In this document: positions 46,754-55,671 of the stretch, piece by piece
How positions within the stretch are numbered: position 1 is the first letter of the stretch
How the letters are laid out: each line of letters opens with the position of its first letter
Source of the DNA: Erythrobacter sp.
Lineage (GTDB): Bacteria > Pseudomonadota > Alphaproteobacteria > Sphingomonadales > Sphingomonadaceae
Length of the DNA: 64,000 nucleotides
Reading direction: 5' to 3'
NCBI GenBank assembly: GCA_009993635.1
Contig: JAACTC010000007.1
Location: 1-64,000 of the forward strand
Program-made: the position numbers and the translations under genes
The notes under the pieces: generated by a model
The model's database searches: none
Seen by the model: only the letters and a program-made list of their open reading frames with translations
What the model was told of the DNA's origin: nothing

Positions 46754-47713
46754 TCAGCCGGCCACCACTTGCTGGTCCACCACGCCGAATGGCGTCGATC
46801 CGTCCGCAGCACGGCCCACCATACGGACCCGGTCGCCGAAGCGCATGAACTGCGTTTCGATCGCGCCTTTCTCGATCATGTCGATGGCCCGCCGCTCCGA
46901 TATGCAACTGGAACCCACCGTCGCGTAATCGGCATTGGATACCGTGCCAGAGCCGATGATCGTGCCCGCCACCAGATCGCGCGTGCGCGCTGCGTGCGCG
47001 ACCAGTTCGTGGAAGCCGAAAGCCATCTCGCGCCCGTTGGCTGCCCCGAACCGCTGTTCGTTCCAGTCGATCTCCAGTGCCATGCACACGCGCCCGTCCT
47101 GCCAGGCATCGCCCAGTTCGTCGGGTGTGACGGCGAAGGGAGCCATCGAACAGGCGGGCTTGGCCTGCACCCAGCCGAACCCCGTCTTCATCTCGATCGG
47201 GGCGATGGCGCGCAGCGACCAGTCGTTGATCTGCACCACCAGCCTGATGTGCTTCATTGCGTCGGCTGCGGTGGTGCCCATCGGTACGGCATCCAAAATC
47301 ACCCCGAATTCGCCTTCGAAGTCGATCCCGTCAGCCTCGTCGGGCAAGGGGACCGCGTCGGTCGGGCCGTAGAAGCGGTCGGACATGCCCTGATACATCA
47401 GCGGGCGGTCGGTCTCGATCGGATCGAGGCCGAAGGCGATCTGCATCAGCTCGCCGTGCTGACCGAAGGCGGAGCCGTCCAGCCATTGCCAGCTGCGCGG
47501 CATGGGCGCGCGGACGTCGTTTATCTGCTCCCCCTCGCCCGCTGTGAGCTGCGCCGCCGCAGCCTCCAGCGCAGCCTGCCCGCCTTGCCAGTCCTGCATC
47601 AGCGTCAGCAGACTGGGCGCGCCCTCGCCCACCTTCACAGCCCGCTCGCCAGTGGCATCGACCACCGCCAGCGCACCATCGGGCGTGCCGTCGTCCAGCG
47701 TCGCCAGCCTCAT
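46754..47713 (-). CDS. fumarylacetoacetate hydrolase family protein
   Basis: The 319-residue protein carries the FAH core: DFEGEFGVILDAVPMGTTAADAMKHI, IEMKTGFGWVQAKPACSMAPF with metal and substrate residues, and GTIIGSGTVSNADYATVGSSC. It is more like classical fumarylacetoacetate hydrolases than the pentose AraD1 protein in the same window. As the last gene of the aromatic operon it probably hydrolyses or hydrates a ring-cleavage product. It overlaps the cupin gene by ATGA. Confidence 0.87.
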   Translation of the reverse strand: MRLATLDDGTPDGALAVVDATGERAVKVGEGAPSLLTLMQDWQGGQAALEAAAAQLTAGEGEQINDVRAPMPRSWQWLDGSAFGQHGELMQIAFGLDPIETDRPLMYQGMSDRFYGPTDAVPLPDEADGIDFEGEFGVILDAVPMGTTAADAMKHIRLVVQINDWSLRAIAPIEMKTGFGWVQAKPACSMAPFAVTPDELGDAWQDGRVCMALEIDWNEQRFGAANGREMAFGFHELVAHAARTRDLVAGTIIGSGTVSNADYATVGSSCISERRAIDMIEKGAIETQFMRFGDRVRMVGRAADGSTPFGVVDQQVVAG

Positions 47714-48279
47714 TCGGCGAGGCTTTCGTCGAATTCGCCGTCGATCAGCACGAAGCAGATGCGGCAGGTCTTGTCGCTGCGGTTGGCCCAGCCGTGGTTG
47801 GTACCGCGCTGGATCACGATGTCGCCTGCCCGCACGGTGGTTTCGCCTTCGTCCATGATCAGCACCAGTTCGCCTTCAAGCACGATGCCGTAATCGATGG
47901 TTTCGGTACGGTGCATCAGCGCGTGCTTCGCGCCTTGCTTGCCCGCATTGGACGAATGGCCCGCGCCGATTTCCGCAAAGTGCGCGGCGGCCTCTTCCGG
48001 AGTCATGTCGCGGATGCCGTCGCCTTCGGGCGGAATGTCGAGCACGCGGATGCGGGTGCCGTTCTTGGGCGGAGCCAGCACGATACCTTCTTCCGCCGGT
48101 TCACCGCTGGCCGCGTCGATGGGCGCGGGCGTGGCGCGGGTGTTCCATACCTCGTGGAACATCGGCCCGATCGCGCCGCCAACCTGCTGCACGCGCGGCA
48201 CCGCGCCGTCTTCCTGGATGATGGCGCGGCCTTCGCCATCGTGGCCGGTTACGACGCGGCGAACGATCTTGGTTTCCAT
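47710..48279 (-). CDS. cupin-domain protein
   Basis: The 189-residue protein has a C-terminal cupin barrel (about 115-185) with HRTETIDYGIVLEGELVLI, ETTVRAGDIVIQRGTNHGW. The usual metal-binding His and Glu are present in part. The N-terminal half (about 1-90) is rich in charged residues. It may be a small dioxygenase, isomerase or regulator of the operon. It starts at an ATG with AGGACAT-like ribosome binding. Confidence 0.8.
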   Translation of the reverse strand: METKIVRRVVTGHDGEGRAIIQEDGAVPRVQQVGGAIGPMFHEVWNTRATPAPIDAASGEPAEEGIVLAPPKNGTRIRVLDIPPEGDGIRDMTPEEAAAHFAEIGAGHSSNAGKQGAKHALMHRTETIDYGIVLEGELVLIMDEGETTVRAGDIVIQRGTNHGWANRSDKTCRICFVLIDGEFDESLAE

Positions 48280-48338
48280 GTCCTGTGTCCTGTTCGATAT
48301 TGGGGCCTGCCGTTCGCGCGGGCAGGCGTTGTTCGGGC

Positions 48339-49337
48339 CTAACGGCAGTTGAAGCTTATGATATCCTGCCTGTCCGGCTCGGACTGCAATGACAGCCATT
48401 GCGCGAAGCTGTCGATCCAGCCGGATGGTGCGCTCTTGCGGCGGCCCAGGCCGAAGCCGTGTCCGCCATCGTTGAAGAGATGGAATTCGACCGGTCGGCA
48501 GGCGTCCAGCCACGAATGCACCAGCCCCAGCGAGCCATCGGCGATGAGAAAGTCGTCGCGCGCAATCGCGATGAAGGCCGGCGGGGTCCGGGCGTCCAGC
48601 GATCGGGCATCCATGCGCGGATAGATCGGCGCGATGAAAGCCGGGCGATCCTCTGCGGGAAGATCGATCGCTGCCGACAGTGTCAGGAACGCTCCGGCGG
48701 AAAATCCCATCATCCCGATACGGTCGGGGTCGATACCCCATTCACCGGCATGGGCGCGCAGATATCGCAATGCGAGGCGCGCGTCCGCTAGCGCATAATC
48801 GGGCGTATCGGGAGGCGGACGAAAACTCGCCTCCCCTCCCGACATGACAGAGGACAGTTCGCTCTTGAACCGGTCGAAGTCCGCCGGCGTATCGACCAGC
48901 CGGTATTTGAGAACGAACGCCGCGATCCCTCGCTCGTTCAGCGCCCTGGCGACATCGATCCCCTCCGCCTGGAAAGCAAGGCCGAGAAACCCGCCGCCCG
49001 GGGCTACGATGACAGCATCGCCCGTTGCGAGATGGCTGGGCGGAAGGAAGGGCACCATGTCCGCATCGTTCACGTTGCGAACCTGCAGTTCGCCGTTCAT
49101 CCGAAACCATTCTTCGCGCGGGGACTGGTCGGAACCGTCCCCGCCAAGCGCGATGACCTGTTCAAATCGCGGGGCTTGCGCTTTCGAGTAGGCGAGCTGC
49201 TTCGCCTGGGCCTGAGCACCGACGGGGTACACCGAGGCAAGCAGGAGGAGCAGGACCGGCGCAATCTTCGCCAGCGCCGCACCGACAAGCGAAGGTCTCC
49301 CGCGAAATGCGTGGCGGTCGATATGGCGCTCCCGCAC
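48339..49337 (-). CDS. exported alpha/beta-hydrolase (acetyl-xylan-esterase-like)
   Basis: The protein has an N-terminal signal-like helix (KIAPVLLLLLASVYPVGAQA). An alpha/beta-hydrolase fold follows, with HLATGDAVIVAPGGGF as the oxyanion loop (HGGG-like), nucleophile Ser in MMGFSAGAFL, Asp in IARDDFL, and His near HGFGLG. Sequence and export suit an acetylxylan-type or other periplasmic esterase. The start is uncertain: GTG at 49337 gives an acceptable signal sequence but has no clear ribosome binding site. It sits in the aromatic operon between the hydrolase and cupin genes. Confidence 0.8.
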   Translation of the reverse strand: MRERHIDRHAFRGRPSLVGAALAKIAPVLLLLLASVYPVGAQAQAKQLAYSKAQAPRFEQVIALGGDGSDQSPREEWFRMNGELQVRNVNDADMVPFLPPSHLATGDAVIVAPGGGFLGLAFQAEGIDVARALNERGIAAFVLKYRLVDTPADFDRFKSELSSVMSGGEASFRPPPDTPDYALADARLALRYLRAHAGEWGIDPDRIGMMGFSAGAFLTLSAAIDLPAEDRPAFIAPIYPRMDARSLDARTPPAFIAIARDDFLIADGSLGLVHSWLDACRPVEFHLFNDGGHGFGLGRRKSAPSGWIDSFAQWLSLQSEPDRQDIISFNCR

Positions 49338-49399
49338 GCTTATCGAACCGTGTCGGTGGCTTACGCCGGCAGCCTCTATGCGGGAGACGGTCGCTGCGA

Positions 49400-50572
49400 T
49401 CACGCGGTCTGCCCGCCAAGCGTTTCCGCGAACCAGTCGGCCAGCAGGTCGCGGCCATAGGCCATGTTGTCGGCGCCCACATGCTCCACTCCGCCCTCGC
49501 GCTCGGTGAAGATCACCTTCTCGCGACGGGGCGAATTGACCAGCTGGTCGTACAGATCGTCCGCATAGGAAGGGCTGATCTGCCGGTCGTTCGCGCCATG
49601 CGTCACCAGGAACGGCACCTTGATCCGGTCCATGTGGCCGTTGAGGTTCATATCGGCGGACTTTTCCAGGAAATCCTCCTGCCCGTCCGCGCCGAACGCC
49701 CAGTGCACGTGCGCCCAGTAATGCGGCACGGGGTTTTCCCCTTCGCGCTGCATCCGCTTGTCCTGCACCTCGCGCCAGTTGTGGTTCGCGCCCCACACGG
49801 CTCCGCTGGCAAAGCGCGGTTCGTAAGCGACGGCACGCGGCGCGAAGTGGCCGCCCAGCGAAATGCCCGTCATGCCGATGCGGTCGGGATCGACATCGTC
49901 CTGCGCCTCCAGCCAGTCGACCGCCTTGGAAGCCCAGCTTTCGCTGTGCGGATCGACCGGCAGGTTCTGCAGCCGCAGCGCCTCGCCGCTGCCCGGCTGG
50001 TCGACGCACAGCGTCGAGATGCCCCTGCGGGCAAGCTCTTCAGGCAGGCGGGTCCAGTAAAGCAGTTCCTTGCAGCTATCGAGGCCATTGCAAAAAACGA
50101 CGACGGGTCGGCGCGTTTCCGCTGCCGACCCGTCGCCAGTTGCACGCGTGTAGAGCGCCGGCATGGTGCCGTCGGGAAGGGAGATTTCTACACGTTCGCG
50201 ATTGATGCGGCCGAGGCGCGTGGAACGGTCGAAGGCCTCGCGCGCCTTGGCAAAGGTTTCGGTGCGGCCCGGATGGCCGTGGCCCTGCATGCGTTCTGCG
50301 GTGAACAGGTAGAGCGACGCACGCTCAAGCTTGTTGGAGGCAGAAAATGCCCGGCCTTTCGCCTCGTCCTCGGCGGCCAGTTCGAGCAGTTTCTCGCCCA
50401 TCCTGGCCCATTCGCGCATGAAGGCGGGCGTACCCGCGTCCGCGCCTTCGTTCGCCGCGTCCTGGATCGGCTGGCACATATCGACGATCTCGCCGATCTG
50501 CCCGCCGCTTTCCATCGCGATGGCGACGCTGAGATTCCAGATATAGTTCGGAAAAGGAGAATAGAGCGCCAC
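49400..50572 (-). CDS. alpha/beta-hydrolase, possible C-C bond hydrolase
   Basis: The 390-residue cytoplasmic protein has an N-terminal helical extension (about 1-130) and a hydrolase core with VVVFCNGLDSCKELL, nucleophile Ser in IGMTGISLGGHFAPR, and GANDRQISPSYADDLYD and HVGADN for the acid and His. It resembles the FrsA/2,6-dihydropseudooxynicotine hydrolase group, which cleave C-C bonds of ring products. It starts 3 nt after the extradiol-type gene stop, so the pair is tightly coupled. Confidence 0.82.
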   Translation of the reverse strand: MALYSPFPNYIWNLSVAIAMESGGQIGEIVDMCQPIQDAANEGADAGTPAFMREWARMGEKLLELAAEDEAKGRAFSASNKLERASLYLFTAERMQGHGHPGRTETFAKAREAFDRSTRLGRINRERVEISLPDGTMPALYTRATGDGSAAETRRPVVVFCNGLDSCKELLYWTRLPEELARRGISTLCVDQPGSGEALRLQNLPVDPHSESWASKAVDWLEAQDDVDPDRIGMTGISLGGHFAPRAVAYEPRFASGAVWGANHNWREVQDKRMQREGENPVPHYWAHVHWAFGADGQEDFLEKSADMNLNGHMDRIKVPFLVTHGANDRQISPSYADDLYDQLVNSPRREKVIFTEREGGVEHVGADNMAYGRDLLADWFAETLGGQTA

Positions 50573-50575
50573 GAA

Positions 50576-51481
50576 TCAAATCTCCGCCGGGGTGAACAGG
50601 CAGGGATCGGGCGCGGGCTTGGGCATGGTCTGCGGGCCGCCGACCCCGGTGCCCCACTGGTCCATGACCTGCGGTCCGGGCTCGTGCACCTTCGCCTCGT
50701 GCGCTTCGAAGTCCACATCTTCCAGTTCGGACGTGTATTCGACAGCAAAGCCGCCGGGCGTGGTGAAATAGCTGAAGGTATTGTTGCCCGCCGTGTGCCG
50801 GCCCGGGCCCCAGCGCAGCTCCGTGCCGCTTTTCTTCAGCCTGCTGGCACCACGCATCATGTCGTCCACGCTCAGCATGTCGTAAGCCACATGGTTCAGG
50901 CACGGCGGCCCCGGCAGCAGCGCAATGCGGTGATGCGCCTCGTTGCAGCGCAGGAAGCACATGAAGTCGCCGAGCCAGTCGGATACCTTGAAGCCGAGCA
51001 CATCGGTGAAGAACTTCGCCATTGCCTGATGGTCGGGCGAATGCAGCACGATGTGGCTGATCTTCACGGGCATGCCTTCCCAGCGTTCCATCGCGCGCTT
51101 GTCCAGCTTTGCGACATCGGCGCTGATCTCGAACGGCAGGCCATCGGGCGAGAAGAAGCGGAACCCGTACCCGCCGCCGGGGCCGTCAAGATCGCGCGGC
51201 TCGTGCACGATCTTGCAGCCCGCATCGCTCACACGGCGATGCAGCGCGTCCACATCCTCGCGGTTGTCCGCCGCCAGCGCGATGACCTCCACGCAATTGC
51301 TGTCGCGCTTGTGCAGGCGCACGACGTGATGTTCGTCATGGCCGTGGGTCTTGAACCATACCGTGTCATCATCGGCGTCGACTTCGACCAGGCCCCAGTC
51401 GTCGGTGTAGAAATTGCGTTCGGTGTCGAGATCCTCGACCCCGTATCCGACATAGCGGATTTCCGTCACTCGGGCATTCAT
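50576..51481 (-). CDS. two-domain VOC (extradiol-dioxygenase-like) protein
   Basis: The 301-residue protein has two vicinal oxygen chelate units, the second containing KISHIVLHSPDHQAMAKFF (His), LNHVAYDML (His) and FAVEYTSELE (Glu). This is the three-residue Fe(II) pattern of type I extradiol dioxygenases. It would open a catechol-type ring. The ATG at 51481 has GAGGA at good spacing; an in-frame TTG 15 nt upstream is less likely. Confidence 0.87.
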   Translation of the reverse strand: MNARVTEIRYVGYGVEDLDTERNFYTDDWGLVEVDADDDTVWFKTHGHDEHHVVRLHKRDSNCVEVIALAADNREDVDALHRRVSDAGCKIVHEPRDLDGPGGGYGFRFFSPDGLPFEISADVAKLDKRAMERWEGMPVKISHIVLHSPDHQAMAKFFTDVLGFKVSDWLGDFMCFLRCNEAHHRIALLPGPPCLNHVAYDMLSVDDMMRGASRLKKSGTELRWGPGRHTAGNNTFSYFTTPGGFAVEYTSELEDVDFEAHEAKVHEPGPQVMDQWGTGVGGPQTMPKPAPDPCLFTPAEI

Positions 51482-51492
51482 GGGCAGCGTCC

Positions 51493-52626
51493 TCAAATTG
51501 GTTGGGAAACCACGGCGAACATTTCCTCCGTGGCTTGATGATTGTCGATTTGCGGGCCGCGGCCGGTCTGGCCGTGGCAGATGGCGAGGCTGCTTTCGAC
51601 GATGTAGCGGCAGCGTTCTAAGCGGCGGTCGCGGTAGGCGGCAAAGGCCTGTTCGGGCGTGTCGGCCTTAGCCAGTTCCTCGGCCAGAACGATCGCGTCC
51701 TCGATCGCCATTCCGGCCCCCTGCCCAAGGTGCGGCGTGGTCGCGTGGACGGCATCGCCCAGCAGCACGATCCGCCCCCGATGCCAGTCCCCATCCAGCA
51801 GCAGGGTCTCGAGCGGGCGATAGACCACTTCCGCGTCGTCGGTAATGTCGTCGGCCAAGGCGCGGATGGCGGGGGAGGCATCCTGCAGGTGCGCGCGCAT
51901 CCTGCCCGCCATCCCTGCCCGCTCCTCACGCGCGTTCTCATCCGCCGGGGTGGTGACGAACATGTACATCGTGCCCGGCCCCATCGGCACGAGGCCGACA
52001 CCGATCCGGCCATTATATACCTGCAACGCGTCCATCCCCTGCGGACGCCGCAGATTGTAGCGCCACACCGCCTGGCCGGTGAATGCGGGCTGCGGCGCAT
52101 CGGGAAACAGCGTGGCGCGCATCTGCGAAGCGATGCCATCGGCGCCGATCACCAGATCGTAGCGGCCGTGCGTCCCATCAGAGAATGCGACATCTACGCC
52201 TTCACCATCGTCGACAAGCGATTGCGCCGTCACACCCAGGCGGATCTGCGCCCCACGCTCTCTTGCGGCATCCGCGAGTACGCGCTGCAATTCGCGGCGA
52301 CCGATACCGACATTCGCGGGCTTGCCTTCGACCAGCCCGCGCGCAGGCACGCGGGCAAGCTTCGTCCCATCGGGCGCGAAAATCTCCACTGCGTCGAACC
52401 CGCTGGCGGCGTCCAGAAAAGAATCGAGCACACCCAAACGATCCATCGCCCGAACCACGTTGGCCTGCTGGATAATCCCGACGCCGTAGACCGACCATTC
52501 GGGATCGCGTTCGATCACGGTGACCCTTGCATCCGTGTCGCACAGGGCGATTGCAGCGGCCAGGCCGCCGATGCCCGCACCGACCACTAAGATTTCAGGG
52601 CTTTCCACTCGGTCCTCTCCGACCAT
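51493..52626 (-). CDS. FAD-dependent aromatic monooxygenase
   Basis: The 377-residue flavoprotein has the Rossmann start ILVVGAGIGGLAAAIAL, the DG motif YDLVIGADGIASQMR and the FAD ribityl motif GRIVLLGDAVHATTPHLGQGAGMAIED. This set defines single-component hydroxylases of the salicylate/6-hydroxynicotinate type. It would hydroxylate an aromatic ring using NAD(P)H. It is the first gene of a six-gene operon and has a TTARAATGA..CTTCTA operator just before its start. Confidence 0.9.
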   Translation of the reverse strand: MVGEDRVESPEILVVGAGIGGLAAAIALCDTDARVTVIERDPEWSVYGVGIIQQANVVRAMDRLGVLDSFLDAASGFDAVEIFAPDGTKLARVPARGLVEGKPANVGIGRRELQRVLADAARERGAQIRLGVTAQSLVDDGEGVDVAFSDGTHGRYDLVIGADGIASQMRATLFPDAPQPAFTGQAVWRYNLRRPQGMDALQVYNGRIGVGLVPMGPGTMYMFVTTPADENAREERAGMAGRMRAHLQDASPAIRALADDITDDAEVVYRPLETLLLDGDWHRGRIVLLGDAVHATTPHLGQGAGMAIEDAIVLAEELAKADTPEQAFAAYRDRRLERCRYIVESSLAICHGQTGRGPQIDNHQATEEMFAVVSQPI

Positions 52627-52633
52627 CCTTTTT

Positions 52634-52653
52634 TTAGAATGAACCTTCTAATT
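52634..52653 (-). promoter_or_regulatory. shared operator-like site before the aromatic operon
   Basis: The 20-bp sequence TTAGAATGAACCTTCTAATT has inverted arms TTAGAA/TTCTAA. It matches TTAAAATGATGCTTCTATTA at 54178-54197 at 15 of 20 positions. It lies 7 bp upstream of the FAD monooxygenase start. Confidence 0.6.
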
Positions 52654-52669
52654 AAGCATGGGCCGATGG

Positions 52670-54130
52670 TCAATGCTTGGCCCGGTTCCCCTGTCCGAAA
52701 AGATCGGACGGCAGGCGCAGGACGGCGACGACCGCGAGGCCGAGCGCGATGACGACCACCACGTTGGCCGGGCCCAGACCCGCCAGCCGGGCGACGGCTT
52801 CCCGGCCCTCCGCCGAAAAATAGAACGCGCCGACGATTGCGATGCCCAGTGCGCCGCCGATCTGCTGTGCGGTGCGCAGCGTGGCGCTGGCCGTGCCCGC
52901 GCTGCTGCGCTCCACCTCCGCCACGACGATGGGGCCGAGCGGGCCGGAGAGCGTGCCCATGCCGACGCCCGCCAGCGCGAGGAAGGCGTACAGGAATGCA
53001 TCCCCGCTATTGCCGCCCATGATGGCCTGCAGCGTGAGCGTGGTACCGGCGATCATCGCAATGCCCCCGGTCACCGGCAGCACTTTTCCAATCCGCGGCA
53101 ACAGGCGCGGGACCAGCAGCCCGATGCCGATCATGACGCCCGCACTGAACGGGATGTGGACCAGCGCGGTCTCCAGCGGCGTCAGCCCCAGGCCCTGTTG
53201 GAGCGATACCGACAGGACGAGCAGGAAGCCGATCGACGCGCTGGAGAAGCAGAATGCCGACAACACGCCCCAGCGGAATGTGCCGATGTCGAACAGCGCA
53301 GGCTCGATAATCGCGGGGTAACCGGCTGCACGCCGCCCTCCGGCACGCACCCAGCCGAAGACGATCAGCCCGCAGGCAGCCACTACCAGCGCCATCAGCA
53401 GCGTGCTCCAGCCGGTTTCCGCCCCGGTAATCAATGCATACAGCAGGCTGCCGAAACCGGCAGCGAAGATCGCCGCACCGACGGGGTCGATCCGCAGGTC
53501 GCGGATGGCCTGCCGCGGCGGCAGGACGAACCAGCCGACGGCGATCGCGGCGAGTCCGATCGGCAGGTTGATCAGGAAGACCAGCCGCCACCCCAGGTCG
53601 AAAAGGTTCAGTTCGATCAGCAGCCCGCCCACGATCGGCCCCAGGATCGCGGCCAGCCCCACGATCACGCCGAAATAGGCGAGCTTCGATACCCGCTCCA
53701 GCGGGGTGTAGAGCACCTGCACGATGGCCATCGTCTGGGGCGCCATGATCGCGCCCGCCGCACCCTGCACCATCCGCGCCGCGACCAGCTGTTGCGGCGT
53801 CTGCGCCAGACCGCAGCAGACCGAAGCCGCGACGAAGCAGCCCGTCCCGATCAGGAAAACCCGCGAATAGCCGAACGCATCGCCAAGCCGCCCGCCCAGC
53901 AGCAGCAACGATCCCAGCGTGAGCAGGTATCCCGCCACGATCCACTGCATTGCGCTGGGCGATGCGAGCAATCCGTCACGGATCGCCGGCAACGCCGTGT
54001 TGACGATGGTTGAATCGGCCACCTCCAGCACCACGGCCGTCAGAACCGTCAGAAAGGCAGCGGTCTTGCGCCGTTCCGATGGCTCCGCCGACGCAGGTTG
54101 CGCCAGCTGCGCCGTGTCCGAATTGCTCAC
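52670..54130 (-). CDS. DHA2-family MFS transporter, 14 TM
   Basis: The 486-residue protein has fourteen predicted membrane segments and the DHA2 signatures LEVADSTIVNTALPAI in helix 1, and GGRLGDAFGYSRVFLIG. Such pumps export drugs or aromatic compounds with H+. It is immediately upstream (43 nt) of the aromatic operon on the same strand and divergent from another MFS gene, so it may belong to this catabolic unit. Confidence 0.9.
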   Translation of the reverse strand: MSNSDTAQLAQPASAEPSERRKTAAFLTVLTAVVLEVADSTIVNTALPAIRDGLLASPSAMQWIVAGYLLTLGSLLLLGGRLGDAFGYSRVFLIGTGCFVAASVCCGLAQTPQQLVAARMVQGAAGAIMAPQTMAIVQVLYTPLERVSKLAYFGVIVGLAAILGPIVGGLLIELNLFDLGWRLVFLINLPIGLAAIAVGWFVLPPRQAIRDLRIDPVGAAIFAAGFGSLLYALITGAETGWSTLLMALVVAACGLIVFGWVRAGGRRAAGYPAIIEPALFDIGTFRWGVLSAFCFSSASIGFLLVLSVSLQQGLGLTPLETALVHIPFSAGVMIGIGLLVPRLLPRIGKVLPVTGGIAMIAGTTLTLQAIMGGNSGDAFLYAFLALAGVGMGTLSGPLGPIVVAEVERSSAGTASATLRTAQQIGGALGIAIVGAFYFSAEGREAVARLAGLGPANVVVVIALGLAVVAVLRLPSDLFGQGNRAKH

Positions 54131-54177
54131 CGTTCCGTCCCTCCAGACCTAAGGCAACGAACACCGCGACCCTAAAA

Positions 54178-54197
54178 TTAAAATGATGCTTCTATTA
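54178..54197. promoter_or_regulatory. shared operator-like site between the two transporter genes
   Basis: TTAAAATGATGCTTCTATTA lies in the 145-nt region between the DHA2 gene and the divergent MFS gene. It matches the site before the aromatic operon (15 of 20 positions). Confidence 0.6.
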
Positions 54198-54275
54198 CCG
54201 CTTCTTTTTGCTAAGGGTCAATCTTCGTCCGGTCGAAACTGCGCAAAAGCAGGCGGTCGGGCGACCGAAAATCGT

Positions 54276-55550
54276 ATGGGAGAGACAGCTTTGGAAACCG
54301 CCAACCCAGCCACGCGCACGCCGGGAATCCCGCAAGGGCTGACCGTGATTCTTGCCGGGTTCCTGCCGATCCTTGCGATCGTTTCGATGTTCCCGGCCGT
54401 GGGCGCGATGATCGGGCATTTCGCGCCGACCGATCCCACTGCGCCGACCAAGGTGCCGTCCATGGTGACGGCCCCAGGCCTGGCAATCGCGGTGACGGCG
54501 CTTTTCATGGGGATGCTGGTCGATAAGTTCGGGCGGCGCAAACTGCTGCTGGTGTCGACGTTTTCCTACGGAATTATCGGGGTGATCCCCTTTTTCCTCG
54601 AAGATCTGGACTGGATCTACGCCTCTCGCCTGCTGTTGGGCTTCAGCGAGGCCGCCATCCTGACAACGGTCAACACGCTCATCGCCGATTACTGGGCCGA
54701 AGAGGGCCGCCGCCGCTGGCTGACGTTGCAAGGCATGGTCGGCCCTGCGCTCTCTTCGATCATGATCTTCTTCGCCGGCACACTCGCGGCCTGGAAATGG
54801 AACGGAATTTTCCTGCTCTATCTCGTCGCGATTCCCATCGCCATCGCGATGTGGCGCTACATGTACGAACCGGAAAGCGATGCGACCGTGCGCCGCAATC
54901 TGGGCATGGACGAAGCGCACAGCGGGATAGCGTCTTTCCCCTGGGCCAGCGTTCTGGGAATCGCGGTGCTCACCCTGTTCAGCTCCGCAATCTACTACGT
55001 GTTCATCGTCAACGGCTCGGTGGTTTGGGAAGAGCTGGGCATTGCCGATCCGGAAAGCATCGGTCAGATTACCGCCTTGCCCAGCCTGTTCATTCTGGCC
55101 GGTGCGGGAATCTTCTGGCTGCTGGGCCGCAAGGGCTTCAGCTTCCGCGTGCAGGTGGCGACGTTCCTCGCCCTTCTGGGTGCCGGATTGGCACTCATGG
55201 GTCTGACATCGAACTGGCAGGGAATGATCGCCGGAATGGCACTGCAACAAACGGGCGCGGGTATGACCGTCATTACCCTGATCGCCTGGGCGCAGAGCCG
55301 GCTGCCGTTCCAACATCGCGGGCGCGGCATGGGCGTGTGGACGGCGACCTTCTTCTTCGGCCAGTTCTCCTCCCCCCTGCTGGTCAGCCTGCTGCGTACC
55401 GAGATGGGGTCGATGCAGGCTGCCTTCCTGGCGATGGGGCTGACATCGGTCGTCGGGGCAGTCATCGTGCTCCTGATCCTCGGCCGCAACAACACGCCGA
55501 CGGAGGAAACCGTGGTCGAAACCGCAACTGAGAACGCGAAGGTGCCCTGA
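54276..55550 (+). CDS. MFS transporter (aromatic acid or sugar-acid type)
   Basis: The 424-residue protein has twelve predicted membrane segments and the MFS loop signature GMLVDKFGRRKLLLV near residue 80. The second half ends in a polar tail. The ATG at 54276 gives MGETALETAN; an in-frame TTG at 54291 is preceded by GGGAGAG and could be the real start. The shared operator and divergent layout suggest uptake of the compound degraded by the neighbouring operon. A strong terminator follows. Confidence 0.85.
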   Translation: MGETALETANPATRTPGIPQGLTVILAGFLPILAIVSMFPAVGAMIGHFAPTDPTAPTKVPSMVTAPGLAIAVTALFMGMLVDKFGRRKLLLVSTFSYGIIGVIPFFLEDLDWIYASRLLLGFSEAAILTTVNTLIADYWAEEGRRRWLTLQGMVGPALSSIMIFFAGTLAAWKWNGIFLLYLVAIPIAIAMWRYMYEPESDATVRRNLGMDEAHSGIASFPWASVLGIAVLTLFSSAIYYVFIVNGSVVWEELGIADPESIGQITALPSLFILAGAGIFWLLGRKGFSFRVQVATFLALLGAGLALMGLTSNWQGMIAGMALQQTGAGMTVITLIAWAQSRLPFQHRGRGMGVWTATFFFGQFSSPLLVSLLRTEMGSMQAAFLAMGLTSVVGAVIVLLILGRNNTPTEETVVETATENAKVP

Positions 55551-55597
55551 GCCACGAAGCGCCGGGCGCACCGAGCGCACGAGGGACTCCACATGAG

Positions 55598-55638
55598 AAA
55601 GGCCGGCGTTGCGGGTTCCCCTGCTCGCCGGCCTTTTT
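55598..55638 (+). terminator. Rho-independent terminator
   Basis: A 10-bp stem AAGGCCGGCG/CGCCGGCCTT (599-608 with 626-635 within 55 kb) closes on a GC-rich 17-nt loop and is followed by a T run. It ends the MFS gene and may also serve the convergent GMC gene, since the A-rich side faces the other strand. Confidence 0.85.
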
Positions 55639-55671
55639 CGTTCTACCGCTCCCGCAGGATCGGTGCTGCAG

